Source: Nemertoderma westbladi (Eukaryota; Xenacoelomorpha; Nemertodermatida; Nemertodermatidae). From it: a stretch of 64,000 nt of DNA. The notes beneath the pieces are model-generated. The model had not been told where the DNA came from and did not search any database. It was given only the letters and a program-made list of their open reading frames with translations. Below are positions 50,201 through 61,950 of this stretch, in pieces; the stretch's first letter is position 1; each line of letters begins with the position of its first letter. Where the stretch lies: assembly GCA_032718475.1 (NCBI GenBank), contig JAUCBJ010007177.1:92072-156071 (forward strand). The letters run 5' to 3'. The position numbers and the translations under genes were made by a program.

Positions 50201-52369
50201 TGATAAACAACCGCGACCTCTATACTAACAGCAGAACTGTTGAACAGACCAATACCCGTTAATATCCTTCTGCCAACCTAATAAGCTCTCGCCTATCCAA
50301 TAAGACACAAAGACTGCTCTACTGTTAAGTAAAGGGGATCAGGAGTGTGCTATTACTAAATTGTAAGGGTTGCTAAATACAAAACCGCTACTTACCGTTA
50401 GATGGCGCTAATCTGCCGTCCACTAATATATTTTACTAATTTTACACAACTCCTGCAAAATCGCTTGTTCCTTTCTCTACCGATTGCTCAATAGAGAGCT
50501 AACTGTTCGAATCTATGAGCCACGCGGGAATAACCAAAACAATAAACCCGAGTCGGCTCCCTAAGCTTACTTAAGACGAGTGCGAGAGGCCTTGCACTCA
50601 GAGTATTCTTACGCCTAATTTTATCACTATTGAAGCACGCTATTACCTACGTCTTTCTAATCGCGAATACTGGGGTTTCTCTAACGTAATGTGTGAATGC
50701 GAGAATATTTAAAAATATCAAAATGGTACAGTATCTGTTTCTACGTGGATAATACCACCCCGAGTCTAAAACTGCCCGCGACTGGCTTTAGGCCAGCAAA
50801 ATTACTAGCGTATCGTGCGTACCGAATAGTGCGTTCTAGCTGATTGCCCGCTAATGCAAATAACCGCTCAGCGTGAATAGTTTACAGTACACTAATTATT
50901 ACCTTAGCTACTCTCCGCTATGCTGCGTACTAATTCTTAATTTTTTACTAATTAGTTACAGTCACAAATATTTAACAGCGTACTAATTACTAAGAGTTCC
51001 AGAATACGTAATTCTAATTTATCACGCAACAGGTTTCGATAGTAATAGCCTAATTTGCCGTATTACTTTGACCTAATCAATAACTAATTATTGTAACTAA
51101 GAAATAGAAATCAATCAAAGGAAAAGAGCGCCTATCTAAACATTCGTAATCTTAGGCACACTTCAATAACACACCAATCAGCGTTAGAAATCACAGTTTA
51201 CAATTATGCAATTCACTACTCGTACTCCACACTCAACGTTGTAATACGCGCAGGCCTCTCCCGGGTACATCTAGGATTCCTAACTAACCCAATTCCTGCC
51301 CCCCTAATACTAAATAGAGACAAAACCTGGATCATCAGCCCCCTAGATACTGTACCGGCGATCGGTCTGCGTGCCGCAGTGCAAGTTACCCGCCCGCAAC
51401 GGTGACTCTGGCCAGCGTTGCCCGCTTTGAATCCTCCGCTCTCTCCTAGTCGCTCAACCCCCCGATGCGCCCACCGCCCACTGGCACCTTAGCCCTTCAT
51501 GATGCTAATAGCTACCGTAGCGGCGCATGCAAATCACAAAGTCTGACAGTCTCAGGAATCCCTTAGGATTATTGCGCAGAAAAGAATCACATAGAACCAT
51601 TAATCAAAAGGTAGAAATCATAGTTCAGTTGTAATTAGCAGTAATCGAAGGAATTAATTGAGAAACACAAGCAAAGTAATCGCACTAGCAAATCATTCCA
51701 AGAAATTAATCAAAATTAGCAAATTGCAGAAAATACGATATCCTAATACAAAATTAGAGACAGCTCAGCAAGTAAAATGTAACAGGGGTGTGTCATGTGA
51801 TAAAGCATGAACATATGAACAAATATATGAACAACAAAGGCCCTACCGGCACACCGCCAATTTATAGGTGATCCGGATGGGGTGATGCAATAAGGTGACT
51901 CAATCGCTCTCCCATTGGCTCTCCAGTCCATGCTAGCATTAAACCAACCTGGAAGCAGTTAATCCAATAAGGAGACCGGATTGTAGCCCTATGCCCTCAA
52001 ATTATTACCATATATGGTAATGGATCACGTCTCTGGCTGCTGAATGGCCAGGACAGCGTCCCTATATGCTAGCCCTATCAAACTAATATCAGCAAGCACA
52101 GAATCCAGGGTCCGAATAAACTTGCTACCCTGGGACTATCTACATATCCTAATACAAAATTACGTAGGTAGGGCTACATACTATACAAAATGAATGGATG
52201 CAAAATATATGGGCGTTTTAACTTCCTTACCTAAATACCACTGCGTTATTATGCCTTATCTAAAATATCATGCTGCACAACGGACTAATATTACGTACAG
52301 TATAACGGACTAATATTGCATACTGCATAACGGACTAATACTGTGGATACAGCGCCATATACCGTAACA
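50201..52369 (-). repeat. 5' LTR
   Basis: Same length (2,169 bp) and ends as the 3' LTR, 16,582 bp away; no differences seen in the stretches compared. Triplicated 25-bp AACGGACTAATA units at 52,279-52,353. The 62-codon open frame is duplicated at 51,743-51,931 and is not considered a gene. Confidence 0.95.
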
Positions 52370-52374
52370 CACTG
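52370..52374. other. Target site duplication, right copy (CACTG)
   Basis: Directly follows the terminal bases of the 5' LTR and matches 33,614-33,618. Confidence 0.92.
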
Positions 52375-55300
52375 ACTGGGAGGTACAGCCCCACCTAGAG
52401 ACACTGACTGGGAGGTACGGCCCCATCTAGAGACACTGACTGGGAGGTACGGCTCCACCTAGAGACACTGACTGGGAGGTACAGCCCCACCTAGAGACAC
52501 TGACTGGAAGGTACGGCCCCACCTAGAGTCACTGACTGGGAGGTACGGCCCCACCTAGAGTCACTGACTGGGAGGTACAGCCCCACCTAGAGACACTGAC
52601 TGGGAGGTACGGCCCCATCTAGAGACACTGACTGGGAGGTACGGCCCCACCTAGAGACACTGACTGGGAGGTACAGCCCCACCTAGAGACACTGACTGGG
52701 AGGTACAGCCCCACCTAGAGACACTGACTGGGAGGTACAGCCCCACCTAGAGACACTGACTGGGAGGTACGGCCCCATCTAGAGACACTGACTGGGAGGT
52801 ACGGCCCCACCTAGAGACACTGACTGGGAGGTACAGCCCCACCTAGAGACACTGACTGGAAGGTACGGCCCCACCTAGAGTCACTGACTGGGAGGTACGG
52901 CCCCACCTAGAGAGACACTGACTGGGAGGTACGGCCCCACCTAGAGAGACACTGACTGGAAGGTACGGCCCCACCTAGAGTCACTGACTGGGAGGTACGG
53001 CCCCACCTAGAGAGACACTGACTGGGAGGTACAGCCCCACCTAGAGACACTGACTGGAAGGTACGGCCCCACCTAGAGTCACTGACTGGGAGGTACGGCC
53101 CCACCTAGAGAGACACTGACTGGGAGGTACAGCCCCACCTAGAGACACTGACTGGGAGGTACAGCCCCACCTAGAGACACTGACTGGAAGGTACGGCCCC
53201 ACCTAGAGTCACTGACTGGGAGGTACGGCCCCACCTAGAGAGACACTGACTGGGAGGTACAGCCCCACCTAGACACACTGACTGGGAGGTACGGCCTCAC
53301 CTAGAGACACTGACTGGGAGGTACGGCCCCACCTAGAGACACTGACTGGGAGGTACGGCCCCACCTAGAGAGACACTGACTGGGAGGTACGGCCCCACCT
53401 AGAGACACTGACTGGGAGGTACAGCCCCACCTAGAGACACTGACTGGGAGGTACGGCCCCACCTAGAGACACTGACAGGGAGGTACAGCCCCACCTAGAG
53501 ACACTGACTGGAAGGTACGGCCCCACCTAGAGTCACTGACTGGGAGGTACGGCCCCACCTAGAGAGACACTGACTGGAAGGTACGGCCCCACCTAGAGTC
53601 ACTGACTGGGAGGTACGGCCCCACCTAGAGAGACACTGACTGGGAGGTACAGCCCCACCTAGAGACACTGACTGGAAGGTACGGCCCCACCTAGAGTCAC
53701 TGACTGGGAGGTACGGCCCCACCTAGAGAGACACTGACTGGGAGGTACAGCCCCACCTAGAGACACTGACTGGGAGGTACAGCCCCACCTAGAGACACTG
53801 ACTGGAAGGTACGGCCCCACCTAGAGTCACTGACTGGGAGGTACGGCCCCACCTAGAGAGACACTGACTGGGAGGTACGGCCCCACCTAGAGACACTGAC
53901 TGGGGGGGGGGGGGGGCGGCCCCACCTAGAGACACTGACTGGGAGGTACGGCCCCACCTAGAGTCACTGACTGGGAGGTACGGCCCCACCTAGAGACACT
54001 GACTGGGGGGTACGGCCCCCACCTAGAGAGACACTGACTGGGAGGTACGGCCCCACCTAGAGACACTGACTGGGAGGTACGGCCCCACCTAGAGACACTG
54101 ACTGGGAGGAACGGCTCCACCTAGAGACACTGACTGGGAGGTACAGCCCCACCTAGAGACACTGACTGGAAGGTACGGTCCCACCTAGAGACACTGACTG
54201 GGGGGACGGCCCCACCTAGAGAGACACTGACTGGGAGGTACGGCCCCACCTAGAGACACTGACTGGGGGGGGGGGGGGGACGGCCCCACCTAGAGACACT
54301 GACTGGGAGGTACGGCCCCACCTAGAGTCACTGACTGGGAGGTACGGCCCCACCTACCCACCTAGAGACACTGACTGGGAGGTACGGCCCCACCTAGAGA
54401 CACTGACTGGGAGGTACAGCCCCACCTAGAGACACTGACTGGGAGGTACGGCCCCACCTAGAGACACTGACTGGGAGGAACGGCTCCACCTAGAGACACT
54501 GACTGGGAGGTACGGCCCCACCTAGAGACACTGTCTGGGAGGTACGGCCCCACCTAGAGACACTGACTGGGAGGTACAGCCCCACCTAGAGACACTGACT
54601 GGAAGGTACGGCCCCACCTAGAGTCACTGACTGGGAGGTACGGCCCCACCTAGAGAGACACTGACTGGGAGGTACGGCCCCACCTAGAGACACTGACTGG
54701 GAGGTACGGCCCCATCTAGAGACACTGACTGGGAGGTACGGCCCCACCTAGAGACACTGACTGGGAGGTACAGCCCCACCTAGAGACACTGACTGGGAGG
54801 TACGGCCCCATCTAGAGACACTGACTGGGAGGTACGGCCCCACCTAGAGACACTGACTGGGAGGTACAGCCCCACCTAGAGACACTGACTGGGAGGTACG
54901 GCCCCATCTAGAGACACTGACTGGGAGGTACGGCCCCACCTAGAGACACTGACTGGGAGGTACAGCCCCACCTAGAGACACTGACTGGAAGGTACGGCCC
55001 CACCTAGAGTCACTGACTGGGAGGTACGGCCCCACCTAGAGAGACACTGACTGGGAGGTACGGCCCCACCTAGAGAGACACTGACTGGAAGGTACGGCCC
55101 CACCTAGAGTCACTGACTGGGAGGCACAGCCCCACCTAGAGACACTGACTGGAAGGTACGGCCCCACCTAGAGTCACTGACTGGGAGGTACGGCCCCACC
55201 TAGAGAGACACTGACTGGGAGGTACAGCCCCACCTAGAGACACTGACTGGGAGGTACAGCCCCACCTAGAGACACTGACTGGAAGGTACGGCCCCACCTA

Positions 55301-57975
55301 GAGTCACTGACTGGGAGGTACGGCCCCACCTAGAGAGACACTGACTGGGAGGTACAGCCCCACCTAGAGACACTGACTGGAAGGTACGGCCCCACCTAGA
55401 GTCACTGACTGGGAGGTACGGCCCCACCTAGAGAGACACTGACTGGGAGGTACAGCCCCACCTAGAGACACTGACTGGGAGGTACAGCCCCACCTAGAGA
55501 CACTGACTGGAAGGTACGGCCCCACCTAGAGTCACTGACTGGGAGGTACGGCCCCACCTAGAGAGACACTGACTGGGAGGTACGGCCCCACCTAGAGACA
55601 CTGACTGGGGGGGGGGGGGGGGGGGGGGACGGCCCCACCTAGAGACACTGACTGGGAGGTACGGCCCCACCTAGAGTCACTGACTGGGAGGTACGGCCCC
55701 ACCTAGAGACACTGACTGGGGGGTACGGCCCCCACCTAGAGAGACACTGACTGGGAGGTACGGCCCCACCTAGAGACACTGACTGGGAGGTACGGCCCCA
55801 CCTAGAGACACTGACTGGGAGGAACGGCTCCACCTAGAGACACTGACTGGGAGGTACAGCCCCACCTAGAGACACTGACTGGAAGGTACGGCCCCACCTA
55901 GAGACACTGACTGGGGGGTACGGCCCCACCTAGAGAGACACTGACTGGGAGGTACGGCCCCACCTAGAGACACTGACTGGGGGGGGGGGACGGCCCCACC
56001 TAGAGACACTGACTGGGAGGTACGGCCCCACCTAGAGTCACTGACTGGGAGGTACGGCCCCACCTACCCACCTAGAGACACTGACTGGGAGGTACGGCCC
56101 CACCTAGAGACACTGACTGGGAGGTACAGCCCCACCTAGAGACACTGACTGGGAGGTACGGCCCCACCTAGAGACACTGACTGGGAGGAACGGCTCCACC
56201 TAGAGACACTGACTGGGAGGTACGGCCCCACCTAGAGACACTGTCTGGGAGGTACGGCCCCACCTAGAGACACTGACTGGGAGGTACAGCCCCACCTAGA
56301 GACACTGACTGGAAGGTACGGCCCCACCTAGAGTCACTGACTGGGAGGTACGGCTCACCTAGAGAGACACTGACTGGGAGGTACGGCCCCACCTAGAGAC
56401 ACTGACTGGGAGGTACGGCCCCATCTAGAGACACTGACTGGGAGGTACGGCCCCACCTAGAGACACTGACTGGGAGGTACAGCCCCACCTAGAGACACTG
56501 ACTGGGAGGTACGGCCCCATCTAGAGACACTGACTGGGAGGTACGGCCCCACCTAGAGACACTGACTGGGAGGTACAGCCCCACCTAGAGACACTGACTG
56601 GAAGGTACGGCCCCACCTAGAGTCACTGACTGGGAGGTACGGCCCCACCTAGAGAGACACTGACTGGGAGGTACGGCCCCACCTAGAGTCACTGACTGGG
56701 AGGTACAGCCCCACCTAGAGACACTGACTGGGAGGTACGGCCCCATCTAGAGACACTGACTGGGAGGTACGGCTCCACCTAGAGACACTGACTGGGAGGT
56801 ACAGCCCCACCTAGAGACACTGACTGGAAGGTACGGCCCCACCTAGAGTCACTGACTGGGAGGTACGGCCCCCACCTAGAGTCACTGACTGGGAGGTACA
56901 GCCCCACCTAGAGACACTGACTGGGAGGTACGGCCCCATCTAGAGACACTGACTGGGAGGTACGGCCCCACCTAGAGACACTGACTGGGAGGTACAGCCC
57001 CACCTAGAGACACTGACTGGGAGGTACAGCCCCACCTAGAGACACTGACTGGGAGGTACAGCCCCACCTAGAGACACTGACTGGGAGGTACGGCCCCATC
57101 TAGAGACACTGACTGGGAGGTACGGCCCCACCTAGAGACACTGACTGGGAGGTACAGCCCCACCTAGAGACACTGACTGGAAGGTACGGCCCCACCTAGA
57201 GTCACTGACTGGGAGGTACGGCCCCACCTAGAGAGACACTGACTGGGAGGTACGGCCCCACCTAGAGAGACACTGACTGGAAGGTACGGCCCCACCTAGA
57301 GTCACTGACTGGGAGGTACGGCCCCACCTAGAGAGACACTGACTGGGAGGTACAGCCCCACCTAGAGACACTGACTGGAAGGTACGGCCCCACCTAGAGT
57401 CACTGACTGGGAGGTACGGCCCCACCTAGAGAGACACTGACTGGGAGGTACAGCCCCACCTAGAGACACTGACTGGGAGGTACAGCCCCACCTAGAGACA
57501 CTGACTGGAAGGTACGGCCCCACCTAGAGTCACTGACTGGGAGGTACGGCCCCACCTAGAGAGACACTGACTGGGAGGTACAGCCCCATCTAGAGACACT
57601 GACTGGGAGGTACGGCCTCACCTAGAGACACTGACTGGGAGGTACGGCCCCACCTAGAGACACTGACTGGGAGGTACGGCCCCACCTAGAGAGACACTGA
57701 CTGGGAGGTACGGCCCCATCTAGAGACACTGACTGGGAGGTACAGCCCCACCTAGAGACACTGACTGGGAGGTACGGCCCCACCTAGAGAGACACTGACT
57801 GGGAGGTACAGCCCCACCTAGAGACACTGACTGGGAGGTACAGCCCCACCTAGAGACACTGTCTGGGAGGTACAGCCCCACCTAGAGACACTGTCTGGGA
57901 GGTATGGCCCCACCTAGAGACACTGACTGGGAGGAGGGCCCCACCTAGAGACACTGTCTGGGAGGTACGACCCCA
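52370..57975. repeat. 32-bp minisatellite, right part, with higher-order structure
   Basis: Continuation of the array at 31,412-33,618. A block with two poly-G tracts, a GGAACGGCTCC unit and a CCCACCTACCCACCTAG junction occurs around 53,900-54,360 and again around 55,607-56,070, offset about 1.7 kb; the same block is in the left part at 32,520-33,000. Poly-G tracts at 53,902, 54,265, 55,607 and 55,979 vary in length (about 11-22). Reading frames in the array are repeat translation. Confidence 0.95.
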
Positions 57976-58142
57976 CAAATCTCTACAAACTTTGACACAA
58001 AGTTTATAATGTAACTGTGTAATATCGAAATAAAATTGAAACCGGAGTCTCTCATTATAATAAATAATGTTAACAAAACAAAACTTGCAGACCCTAAACT
58101 CGATATAAATTAGTTAAACTGCTAGAATAATTCCACAAATTA
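57976..58142 (-). other. 3' flank of the PINX1-like gene
   Basis: Short AT-rich stretch between the minisatellite and the stop codon. No AATAAA was seen on the minus strand, so the poly(A) site may fall in or beyond the minisatellite. Confidence 0.4.
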
Positions 58143-58793
58143 CTAGTTCCGTTTCGCTTTCTTACGATGTCCACCTACAACACCGTTACAATGTAAATCC
58201 TTAGACCTTTTCTTTAAATCTTTCTTCTTTCGAACTTTACTAGAATTCCTCCCAGATTCTATAGGAATATCTCCCTCTGTCCCCTCCAACACAACTGTGC
58301 AACCGCCGGTTATATCAGCTTGTAACACAGTCCGAGTAACTTTATCTTTACGATACCCCAGAATACTGTCTATATCGCTTTTACTCGCCCGCGATAAATC
58401 TTTACTTTTCGCGAACTTTGTATAATGAATTCGGGATTTAGACGACTTAGATCGCGCTTCCAAACTAATTATAGACGGCAAGCCATCCCCATGGCTAGAG
58501 TCCGATATGTTATTAAGGGAATTCAATAGATTGGCGAAGTTATCCTGGTGTTGCATCCAGTTATCTACTGCGTTATCGGAATGACCCAACCCCGCTCTGT
58601 CTCTCTTATACGCCACATGCACGTGTTCTGTTCTCCCTGTACGACTGACACCCAATCCGTCTCCCTCCTTCCAACCCATCTTCTCCAACAATCTCTGGCC
58701 GAGTTTACCTTTATCTGCCGTCCACGACGTGGTTTTGGGGGTCAGCACCCATTGACGGTCCGATTTACGCTTCGGTTCAGCCAACATTGCCAT
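58143..58793 (-). CDS. PINX1: PINX1-like G-patch protein, 216 residues, single exon
   Basis: Starts MAMLAEPKRK and has a G-patch at about residues 28-71 (GQRLLEKMGWKEGDGLG ... RAGLG), then DNWMQHQDNFANLL and SRIHYTKFAKSKDLS (about 120-134), the order seen in animal PINX1. PINX1 binds telomerase and TERF1 and acts in nucleolar ribosome processing, where G-patch proteins activate the DHX15/Prp43 helicase (family knowledge). The tail after about residue 150 is short and lysine-rich (KVRKKKDLKKRSK), giving 216 residues against about 330 in human; the remembered human telomerase-inhibitory tail is not recognisable. The frame has no intron although vertebrate PINX1 has several, so this may be an intronless gene or a retrocopy. 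No disabling change is visible. Confidence 0.9.
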   Translation of the reverse strand: MAMLAEPKRKSDRQWVLTPKTTSWTADKGKLGQRLLEKMGWKEGDGLGVSRTGRTEHVHVAYKRDRAGLGHSDNAVDNWMQHQDNFANLLNSLNNISDSSHGDGLPSIISLEARSKSSKSRIHYTKFAKSKDLSRASKSDIDSILGYRKDKVTRTVLQADITGGCTVVLEGTEGDIPIESGRNSSKVRKKKDLKKRSKDLHCNGVVGGHRKKAKRN

Positions 58794-59063
58794 TACTCCT
58801 GTACTCTACAGCTCTAGACTGCTAGAGGGGATTAAATAATCCCAAGAGATTTGCTCCTATCCTACACTTCACTACTTACATATTTCAGTACCGGTATTCA
58901 GGTATTTAGTACAGTGCACTTTCAGCCTCAGCCTTCTGGTACCGGTACCGGTCTGCCGGTAGGCCCCAACAAACAGTTTTAGCTGGTAGGCCGTATCTCA
59001 ATATAGGCCTAATGCTGTAATGTACCAACAAGTGCGCGCACGTGCATTATCAGATTGTAGTTT
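58794..59063. other. Upstream region of the PINX1-like gene
   Basis: No gene recognised. Short GGTACCGGTACCGGT-type and TAGGCCTA-type motifs, common in marine invertebrate DNA. A promoter for the minus-strand gene would be expected here but no element was identified. Confidence 0.4.
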
Positions 59064-59199
59064 TTGACCACGCACCGATAGGTGTAGGCTATTGGAGCAG
59101 GTAGGCCAGTAGGCAGGGATATGCATTCAGATTGACCACGCACCGATAGGCAGATAGGTGTAGGCTATTGGAGCAGGTAGGCAGGGCTATGCATTCAGA
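59064..59199. repeat. Tandem duplication, two 68-bp copies
   Basis: Both copies begin TTGACCACGCACCGATAGG and end ATGCATTCAGA; each has small internal shifts of a GGCAGATAG/GGCCAGTAG piece. Confidence 0.85.
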
Positions 59200-59426
59200 T
59201 ACTTATAGTGTCAAAATGATGAATAAATAATAATTTGAATAAAATATATGAATTTATTGTTTCGTTACCGGTATGTAAATGGCTTTTATTCCAAAATTGT
59301 AACATTACTCAACGCCGTTAGTATTAACAGCGAGTTGTTATTTAGCACTTTACAACTTTTGAGGACATTACACAGCATTGTATTGGCCTGTACATTTAGT
59401 ATTGTATTGGTGTTGTAATGTCCATG

Positions 59427-59493
59427 TTTATGTCGTAACTAATGACGGCGTGACTTTACAATCACGCCGTCATGTCATTGGTTATACCACATA
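59427..59493. repeat. Imperfect inverted repeat with perfect 12-bp core
   Basis: ATGACGGCGTGA (59,442-59,453) and TCACGCCGTCAT (59,462-59,473) around an 8-base loop. The stem extends outward imperfectly through TTTATGT/ACATAAA. Confidence 0.75.
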
Positions 59494-59772
59494 AACAATA
59501 GGTGCCATTTATAATTAATTGCCTGACATCAAGATAAGCTTACTGCATTACCTACCGGTAGCTATTACTGTATTAATAACCGGTAGCTATAAACTATTAA
59601 CATGGCTCTAAAAGCTACCATAAATATAAGCTAACATATTTATGTCATTTTTACATTTACTTAAACAGCAACTAATTAAATTTGTGCAGTTTCTATCACT
59701 TATTATAGGGCCTATACAATCATTTCGTATTGTTACAATTTTGAAATAAAACTACATACATGCTTGTTGCAA

Positions 59773-59873
59773 AGTACTTTACAGCGTTCTGATCTTCGTG
59801 GCTTTATTTTCACTCACTCACTAACGTTCGTTCGTGTAAGAAAGCAACTCAGATCATCACACTGTAAAGTGCT
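59773..59873. repeat. Small element with about 22-bp imperfect terminal inverted repeats
   Basis: ACTTTACAGCGTTCTGATCT at the left and AGATCATCACACTGTAAAGT at the right are inverted copies with a few mismatches. Size and structure suit a short foldback/MITE-like insertion; family not identified. Confidence 0.5.
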
Positions 59874-59990
59874 ACTTTATACACAAGTATGTAAATAGTT
59901 ATTACCGGGAAAGGTACTACATAATTGCGATATCTACTAAAGATACGAGATCGCTATGTAGCTATGACACTAGATTAGACTAGGCCTACG

Positions 59991-60038
59991 GAAAGGAACA
60001 GGTTACAGTGGCACGTTATTCTAACCAAAACAATAAAC
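59991..60038 (+). repeat. Dispersed repeat, copy B
   Basis: GAAAGGAACAGGTTACAGTG followed by GCACGTTATTCTAACC; near match to copy A at 31,238-31,288. Confidence 0.65.
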
Positions 60039-60097
60039 TAAAGTTAATAATAACATCGGTGGATGATTGAGGCCATAGTAATTTATTTCTTTTCAGG

Positions 60098-60806
60098 CAC
60101 CTCTAGCATCTGGAAAATATTACGTCAATTAAATCACTTCTGGAAAACTATTACGTCAATTATTAAGTTACCTTTGGAAAAATATTACGTCAATGGAGTC
60201 ACCTTTGGAAAAATATTACGTCAAATTAAGTCACCTTTGGAAAAATATTACGTCAATTAAGTCACCTCTTGAAAAATATTACGTTAATTAAGTCACCTCT
60301 GGAAAAATATTACGTCAATTAAGTCACTTCTGGAAAACTATTACGTCAATTATTAAGTTACCTTTAGAAAAATAATACGTCAATTAAGTCACCTCTGGAA
60401 AAATATTACGTCAAATAAGTCACCTTTGGAAAAATATGACGTCAATTAAGTCACCTCTGGAAAAATATCACGTCAATTAAGTCACCTCTGGAAAACTATT
60501 ATGTCAATTATTAAGTTACCTTTGGAAAAATATTACGTCAATGGAGTCACCTTTGGAAAAATATTACGTCAAATTAAGTCACCTTTGGAAAAATATTACG
60601 TCAATTAAGTCACCTCTTGAAAAATATTACGTTAATTAAGTCACCTCTGGAAAAATATTACGTCAATTATTAAGTTACCTTTAGAAAAATAATACGTCAA
60701 TTAAGTCACCTCTGGAAAAATATTACGTCAAATAAGTCACCTTTGGAAAAATATGACGTCAATTACTAAGTTACCTTTGGAAAAATATTGAGCCATTTAA
60801 GTCACA
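60098..60806. repeat. Tandem repeat of about 31 bp (ATTACGTCAATT / AAGTCACCTTTGG)
   Basis: About 22 units. The spacer word is ACGTCA; two units carry the full dyad TGACGTCA (60,437-60,444 and 60,754-60,761), the cyclic-AMP response element sequence. The pattern at 60,130-60,440 recurs at 60,490-60,760, indicating block duplication. Open frames inside are repeat translation. Confidence 0.85.
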
Positions 60807-60923
60807 TGAGACTAAATCCTGGGAGGGAGCATTTCGTGTTAAAAACTATGATTGCTGATACTGTATGATGAATATCTCATCAAGGCTTTTTTTTTTATGT
60901 ATAATTGAATTATTTTTGGATGT

Positions 60924-61950
60924 AGGACAATTCGGTCCCGGACAATTCGGTCCCAAAACACTAAATAAATGGGACCGAATTGTCCGGGACCGAATTGTCC
61001 TAGGACCGAATTGTCCTAGGACCGAATTGTCCTAGGACCGAATTGTCCGGTTCCTGATAGCAATTTTGTAGTGCTTTTTTGATATTGGTGAATGTTCTAG
61101 AACATTAGTAGATATATTGTTTTATGGTATCTAGTGTTTTTTTACTACCTATAATTTTTTTAATTTTAAAAATACTGTATTTTTGTTATTTTTGTTATTG
61201 GTAAGTGTTCGAGAACATTATTATATATTATTTATTAAGGTGTAGCTAGTGTTTTTTTACTATTGTACAGTAGCTAGCATTTTCTTGAAATTATAAAAAA
61301 AATTCGTGAAAACATTGATACTTCAGAATTAGGGCTAAACTGTTGCAGAATATTATATTAATTACCAAAAATATTAATGATATTATAACAGTTTAAGCTG
61401 AACAGAAGATCGTGTGGCAGTACAGTTTTTTAAATCTAAATTCAGCAAAATGTCCCTTGAATGAGATCCAGCTATTATCCAGGATAATAATTAAGGCTTG
61501 TGAATCAACTAAAAACACATATACATACACAATACTGTATAGTATATATAACAAATTAGTTTTAAACATTTTAAATACATACTATTACTAAAAGTAAAAA
61601 AAAGTAAATTTTCTTCGGCCGCTAGGCCATTGATTGTGCACAAAGTCTGACGACTTATTTCTAGTGAAAGTAAAATTGTTATATTAAAAAAAAATACTAG
61701 TTAGTAAAAAAACACTAGCTACCATATAATAATATCTATTAAGTTAAATTCGGTCCCGGACATTTCGGTCCCATTAATATGTTTGTTTTGGGACCGAATT
61801 GTCCTAGTCAGTATCCGGACAATTCGGTCCCAAAACACAAAATTAATGGGACCAAATTGTCCGGGACCGAATTGTACGGACCGAATTGTCCGGACCGAAT
61901 TGTCCGGGACCGAATTGTCCGGACCGAATTGTCCGGGACCGAATTGTCCT
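60924..61950. mobile_element. Putative foldback element with GGACCGAATTGTCC clusters at both ends
   Basis: Clusters of a roughly 15-bp dyad-like word (GGGACCGAATTGTCC, both orientations) occupy 60,924-61,048 and 61,747-61,950. Inside these, 61,123-61,147 and 61,702-61,726 are inverted copies (TATGGTATCTAGTG then a T run), and a related copy lies at 61,238-61,262. The inside is AT-rich and has no coding potential. Class is unknown; a non-autonomous DNA transposon is possible. Confidence 0.5.

Larger units (their letters stand above)
33619..52369 (-). mobile_element. Giant BEL/Pao LTR retrotransposon (18.75 kb)
   Basis: Complete element between 5-bp target duplications. It has 2,169-bp LTRs with TG...CA ends and a 14.4-kb internal region transcribed from the minus strand. 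The order is leader, small acidic ORF, gag-pol with protease, RT, RNase H and integrase, then an additional 1,224-codon ORF. BEL/Pao assignment rests on the gag domain of the DUF1759 type, the CCHC knuckles followed by a retropepsin with MLDTAST, the RT with FYMDD, the integrase with a DUF5641-like tail, and the 5-bp duplication. Both LTRs have the same length and showed no difference in the stretches compared by eye, pointing to recent insertion. It is much longer than the usual 5-10 kb for this group. Integrase is split by a frame change. Confidence 0.93.

Noticed and set aside
31337-57425. Many 60-80 codon frames encoding GRTSQSVSLGGAVPPSQCL-like repeats
   Set aside because: They are translations of the 32-bp minisatellite, whose unit is not a multiple of three, with no gene context.
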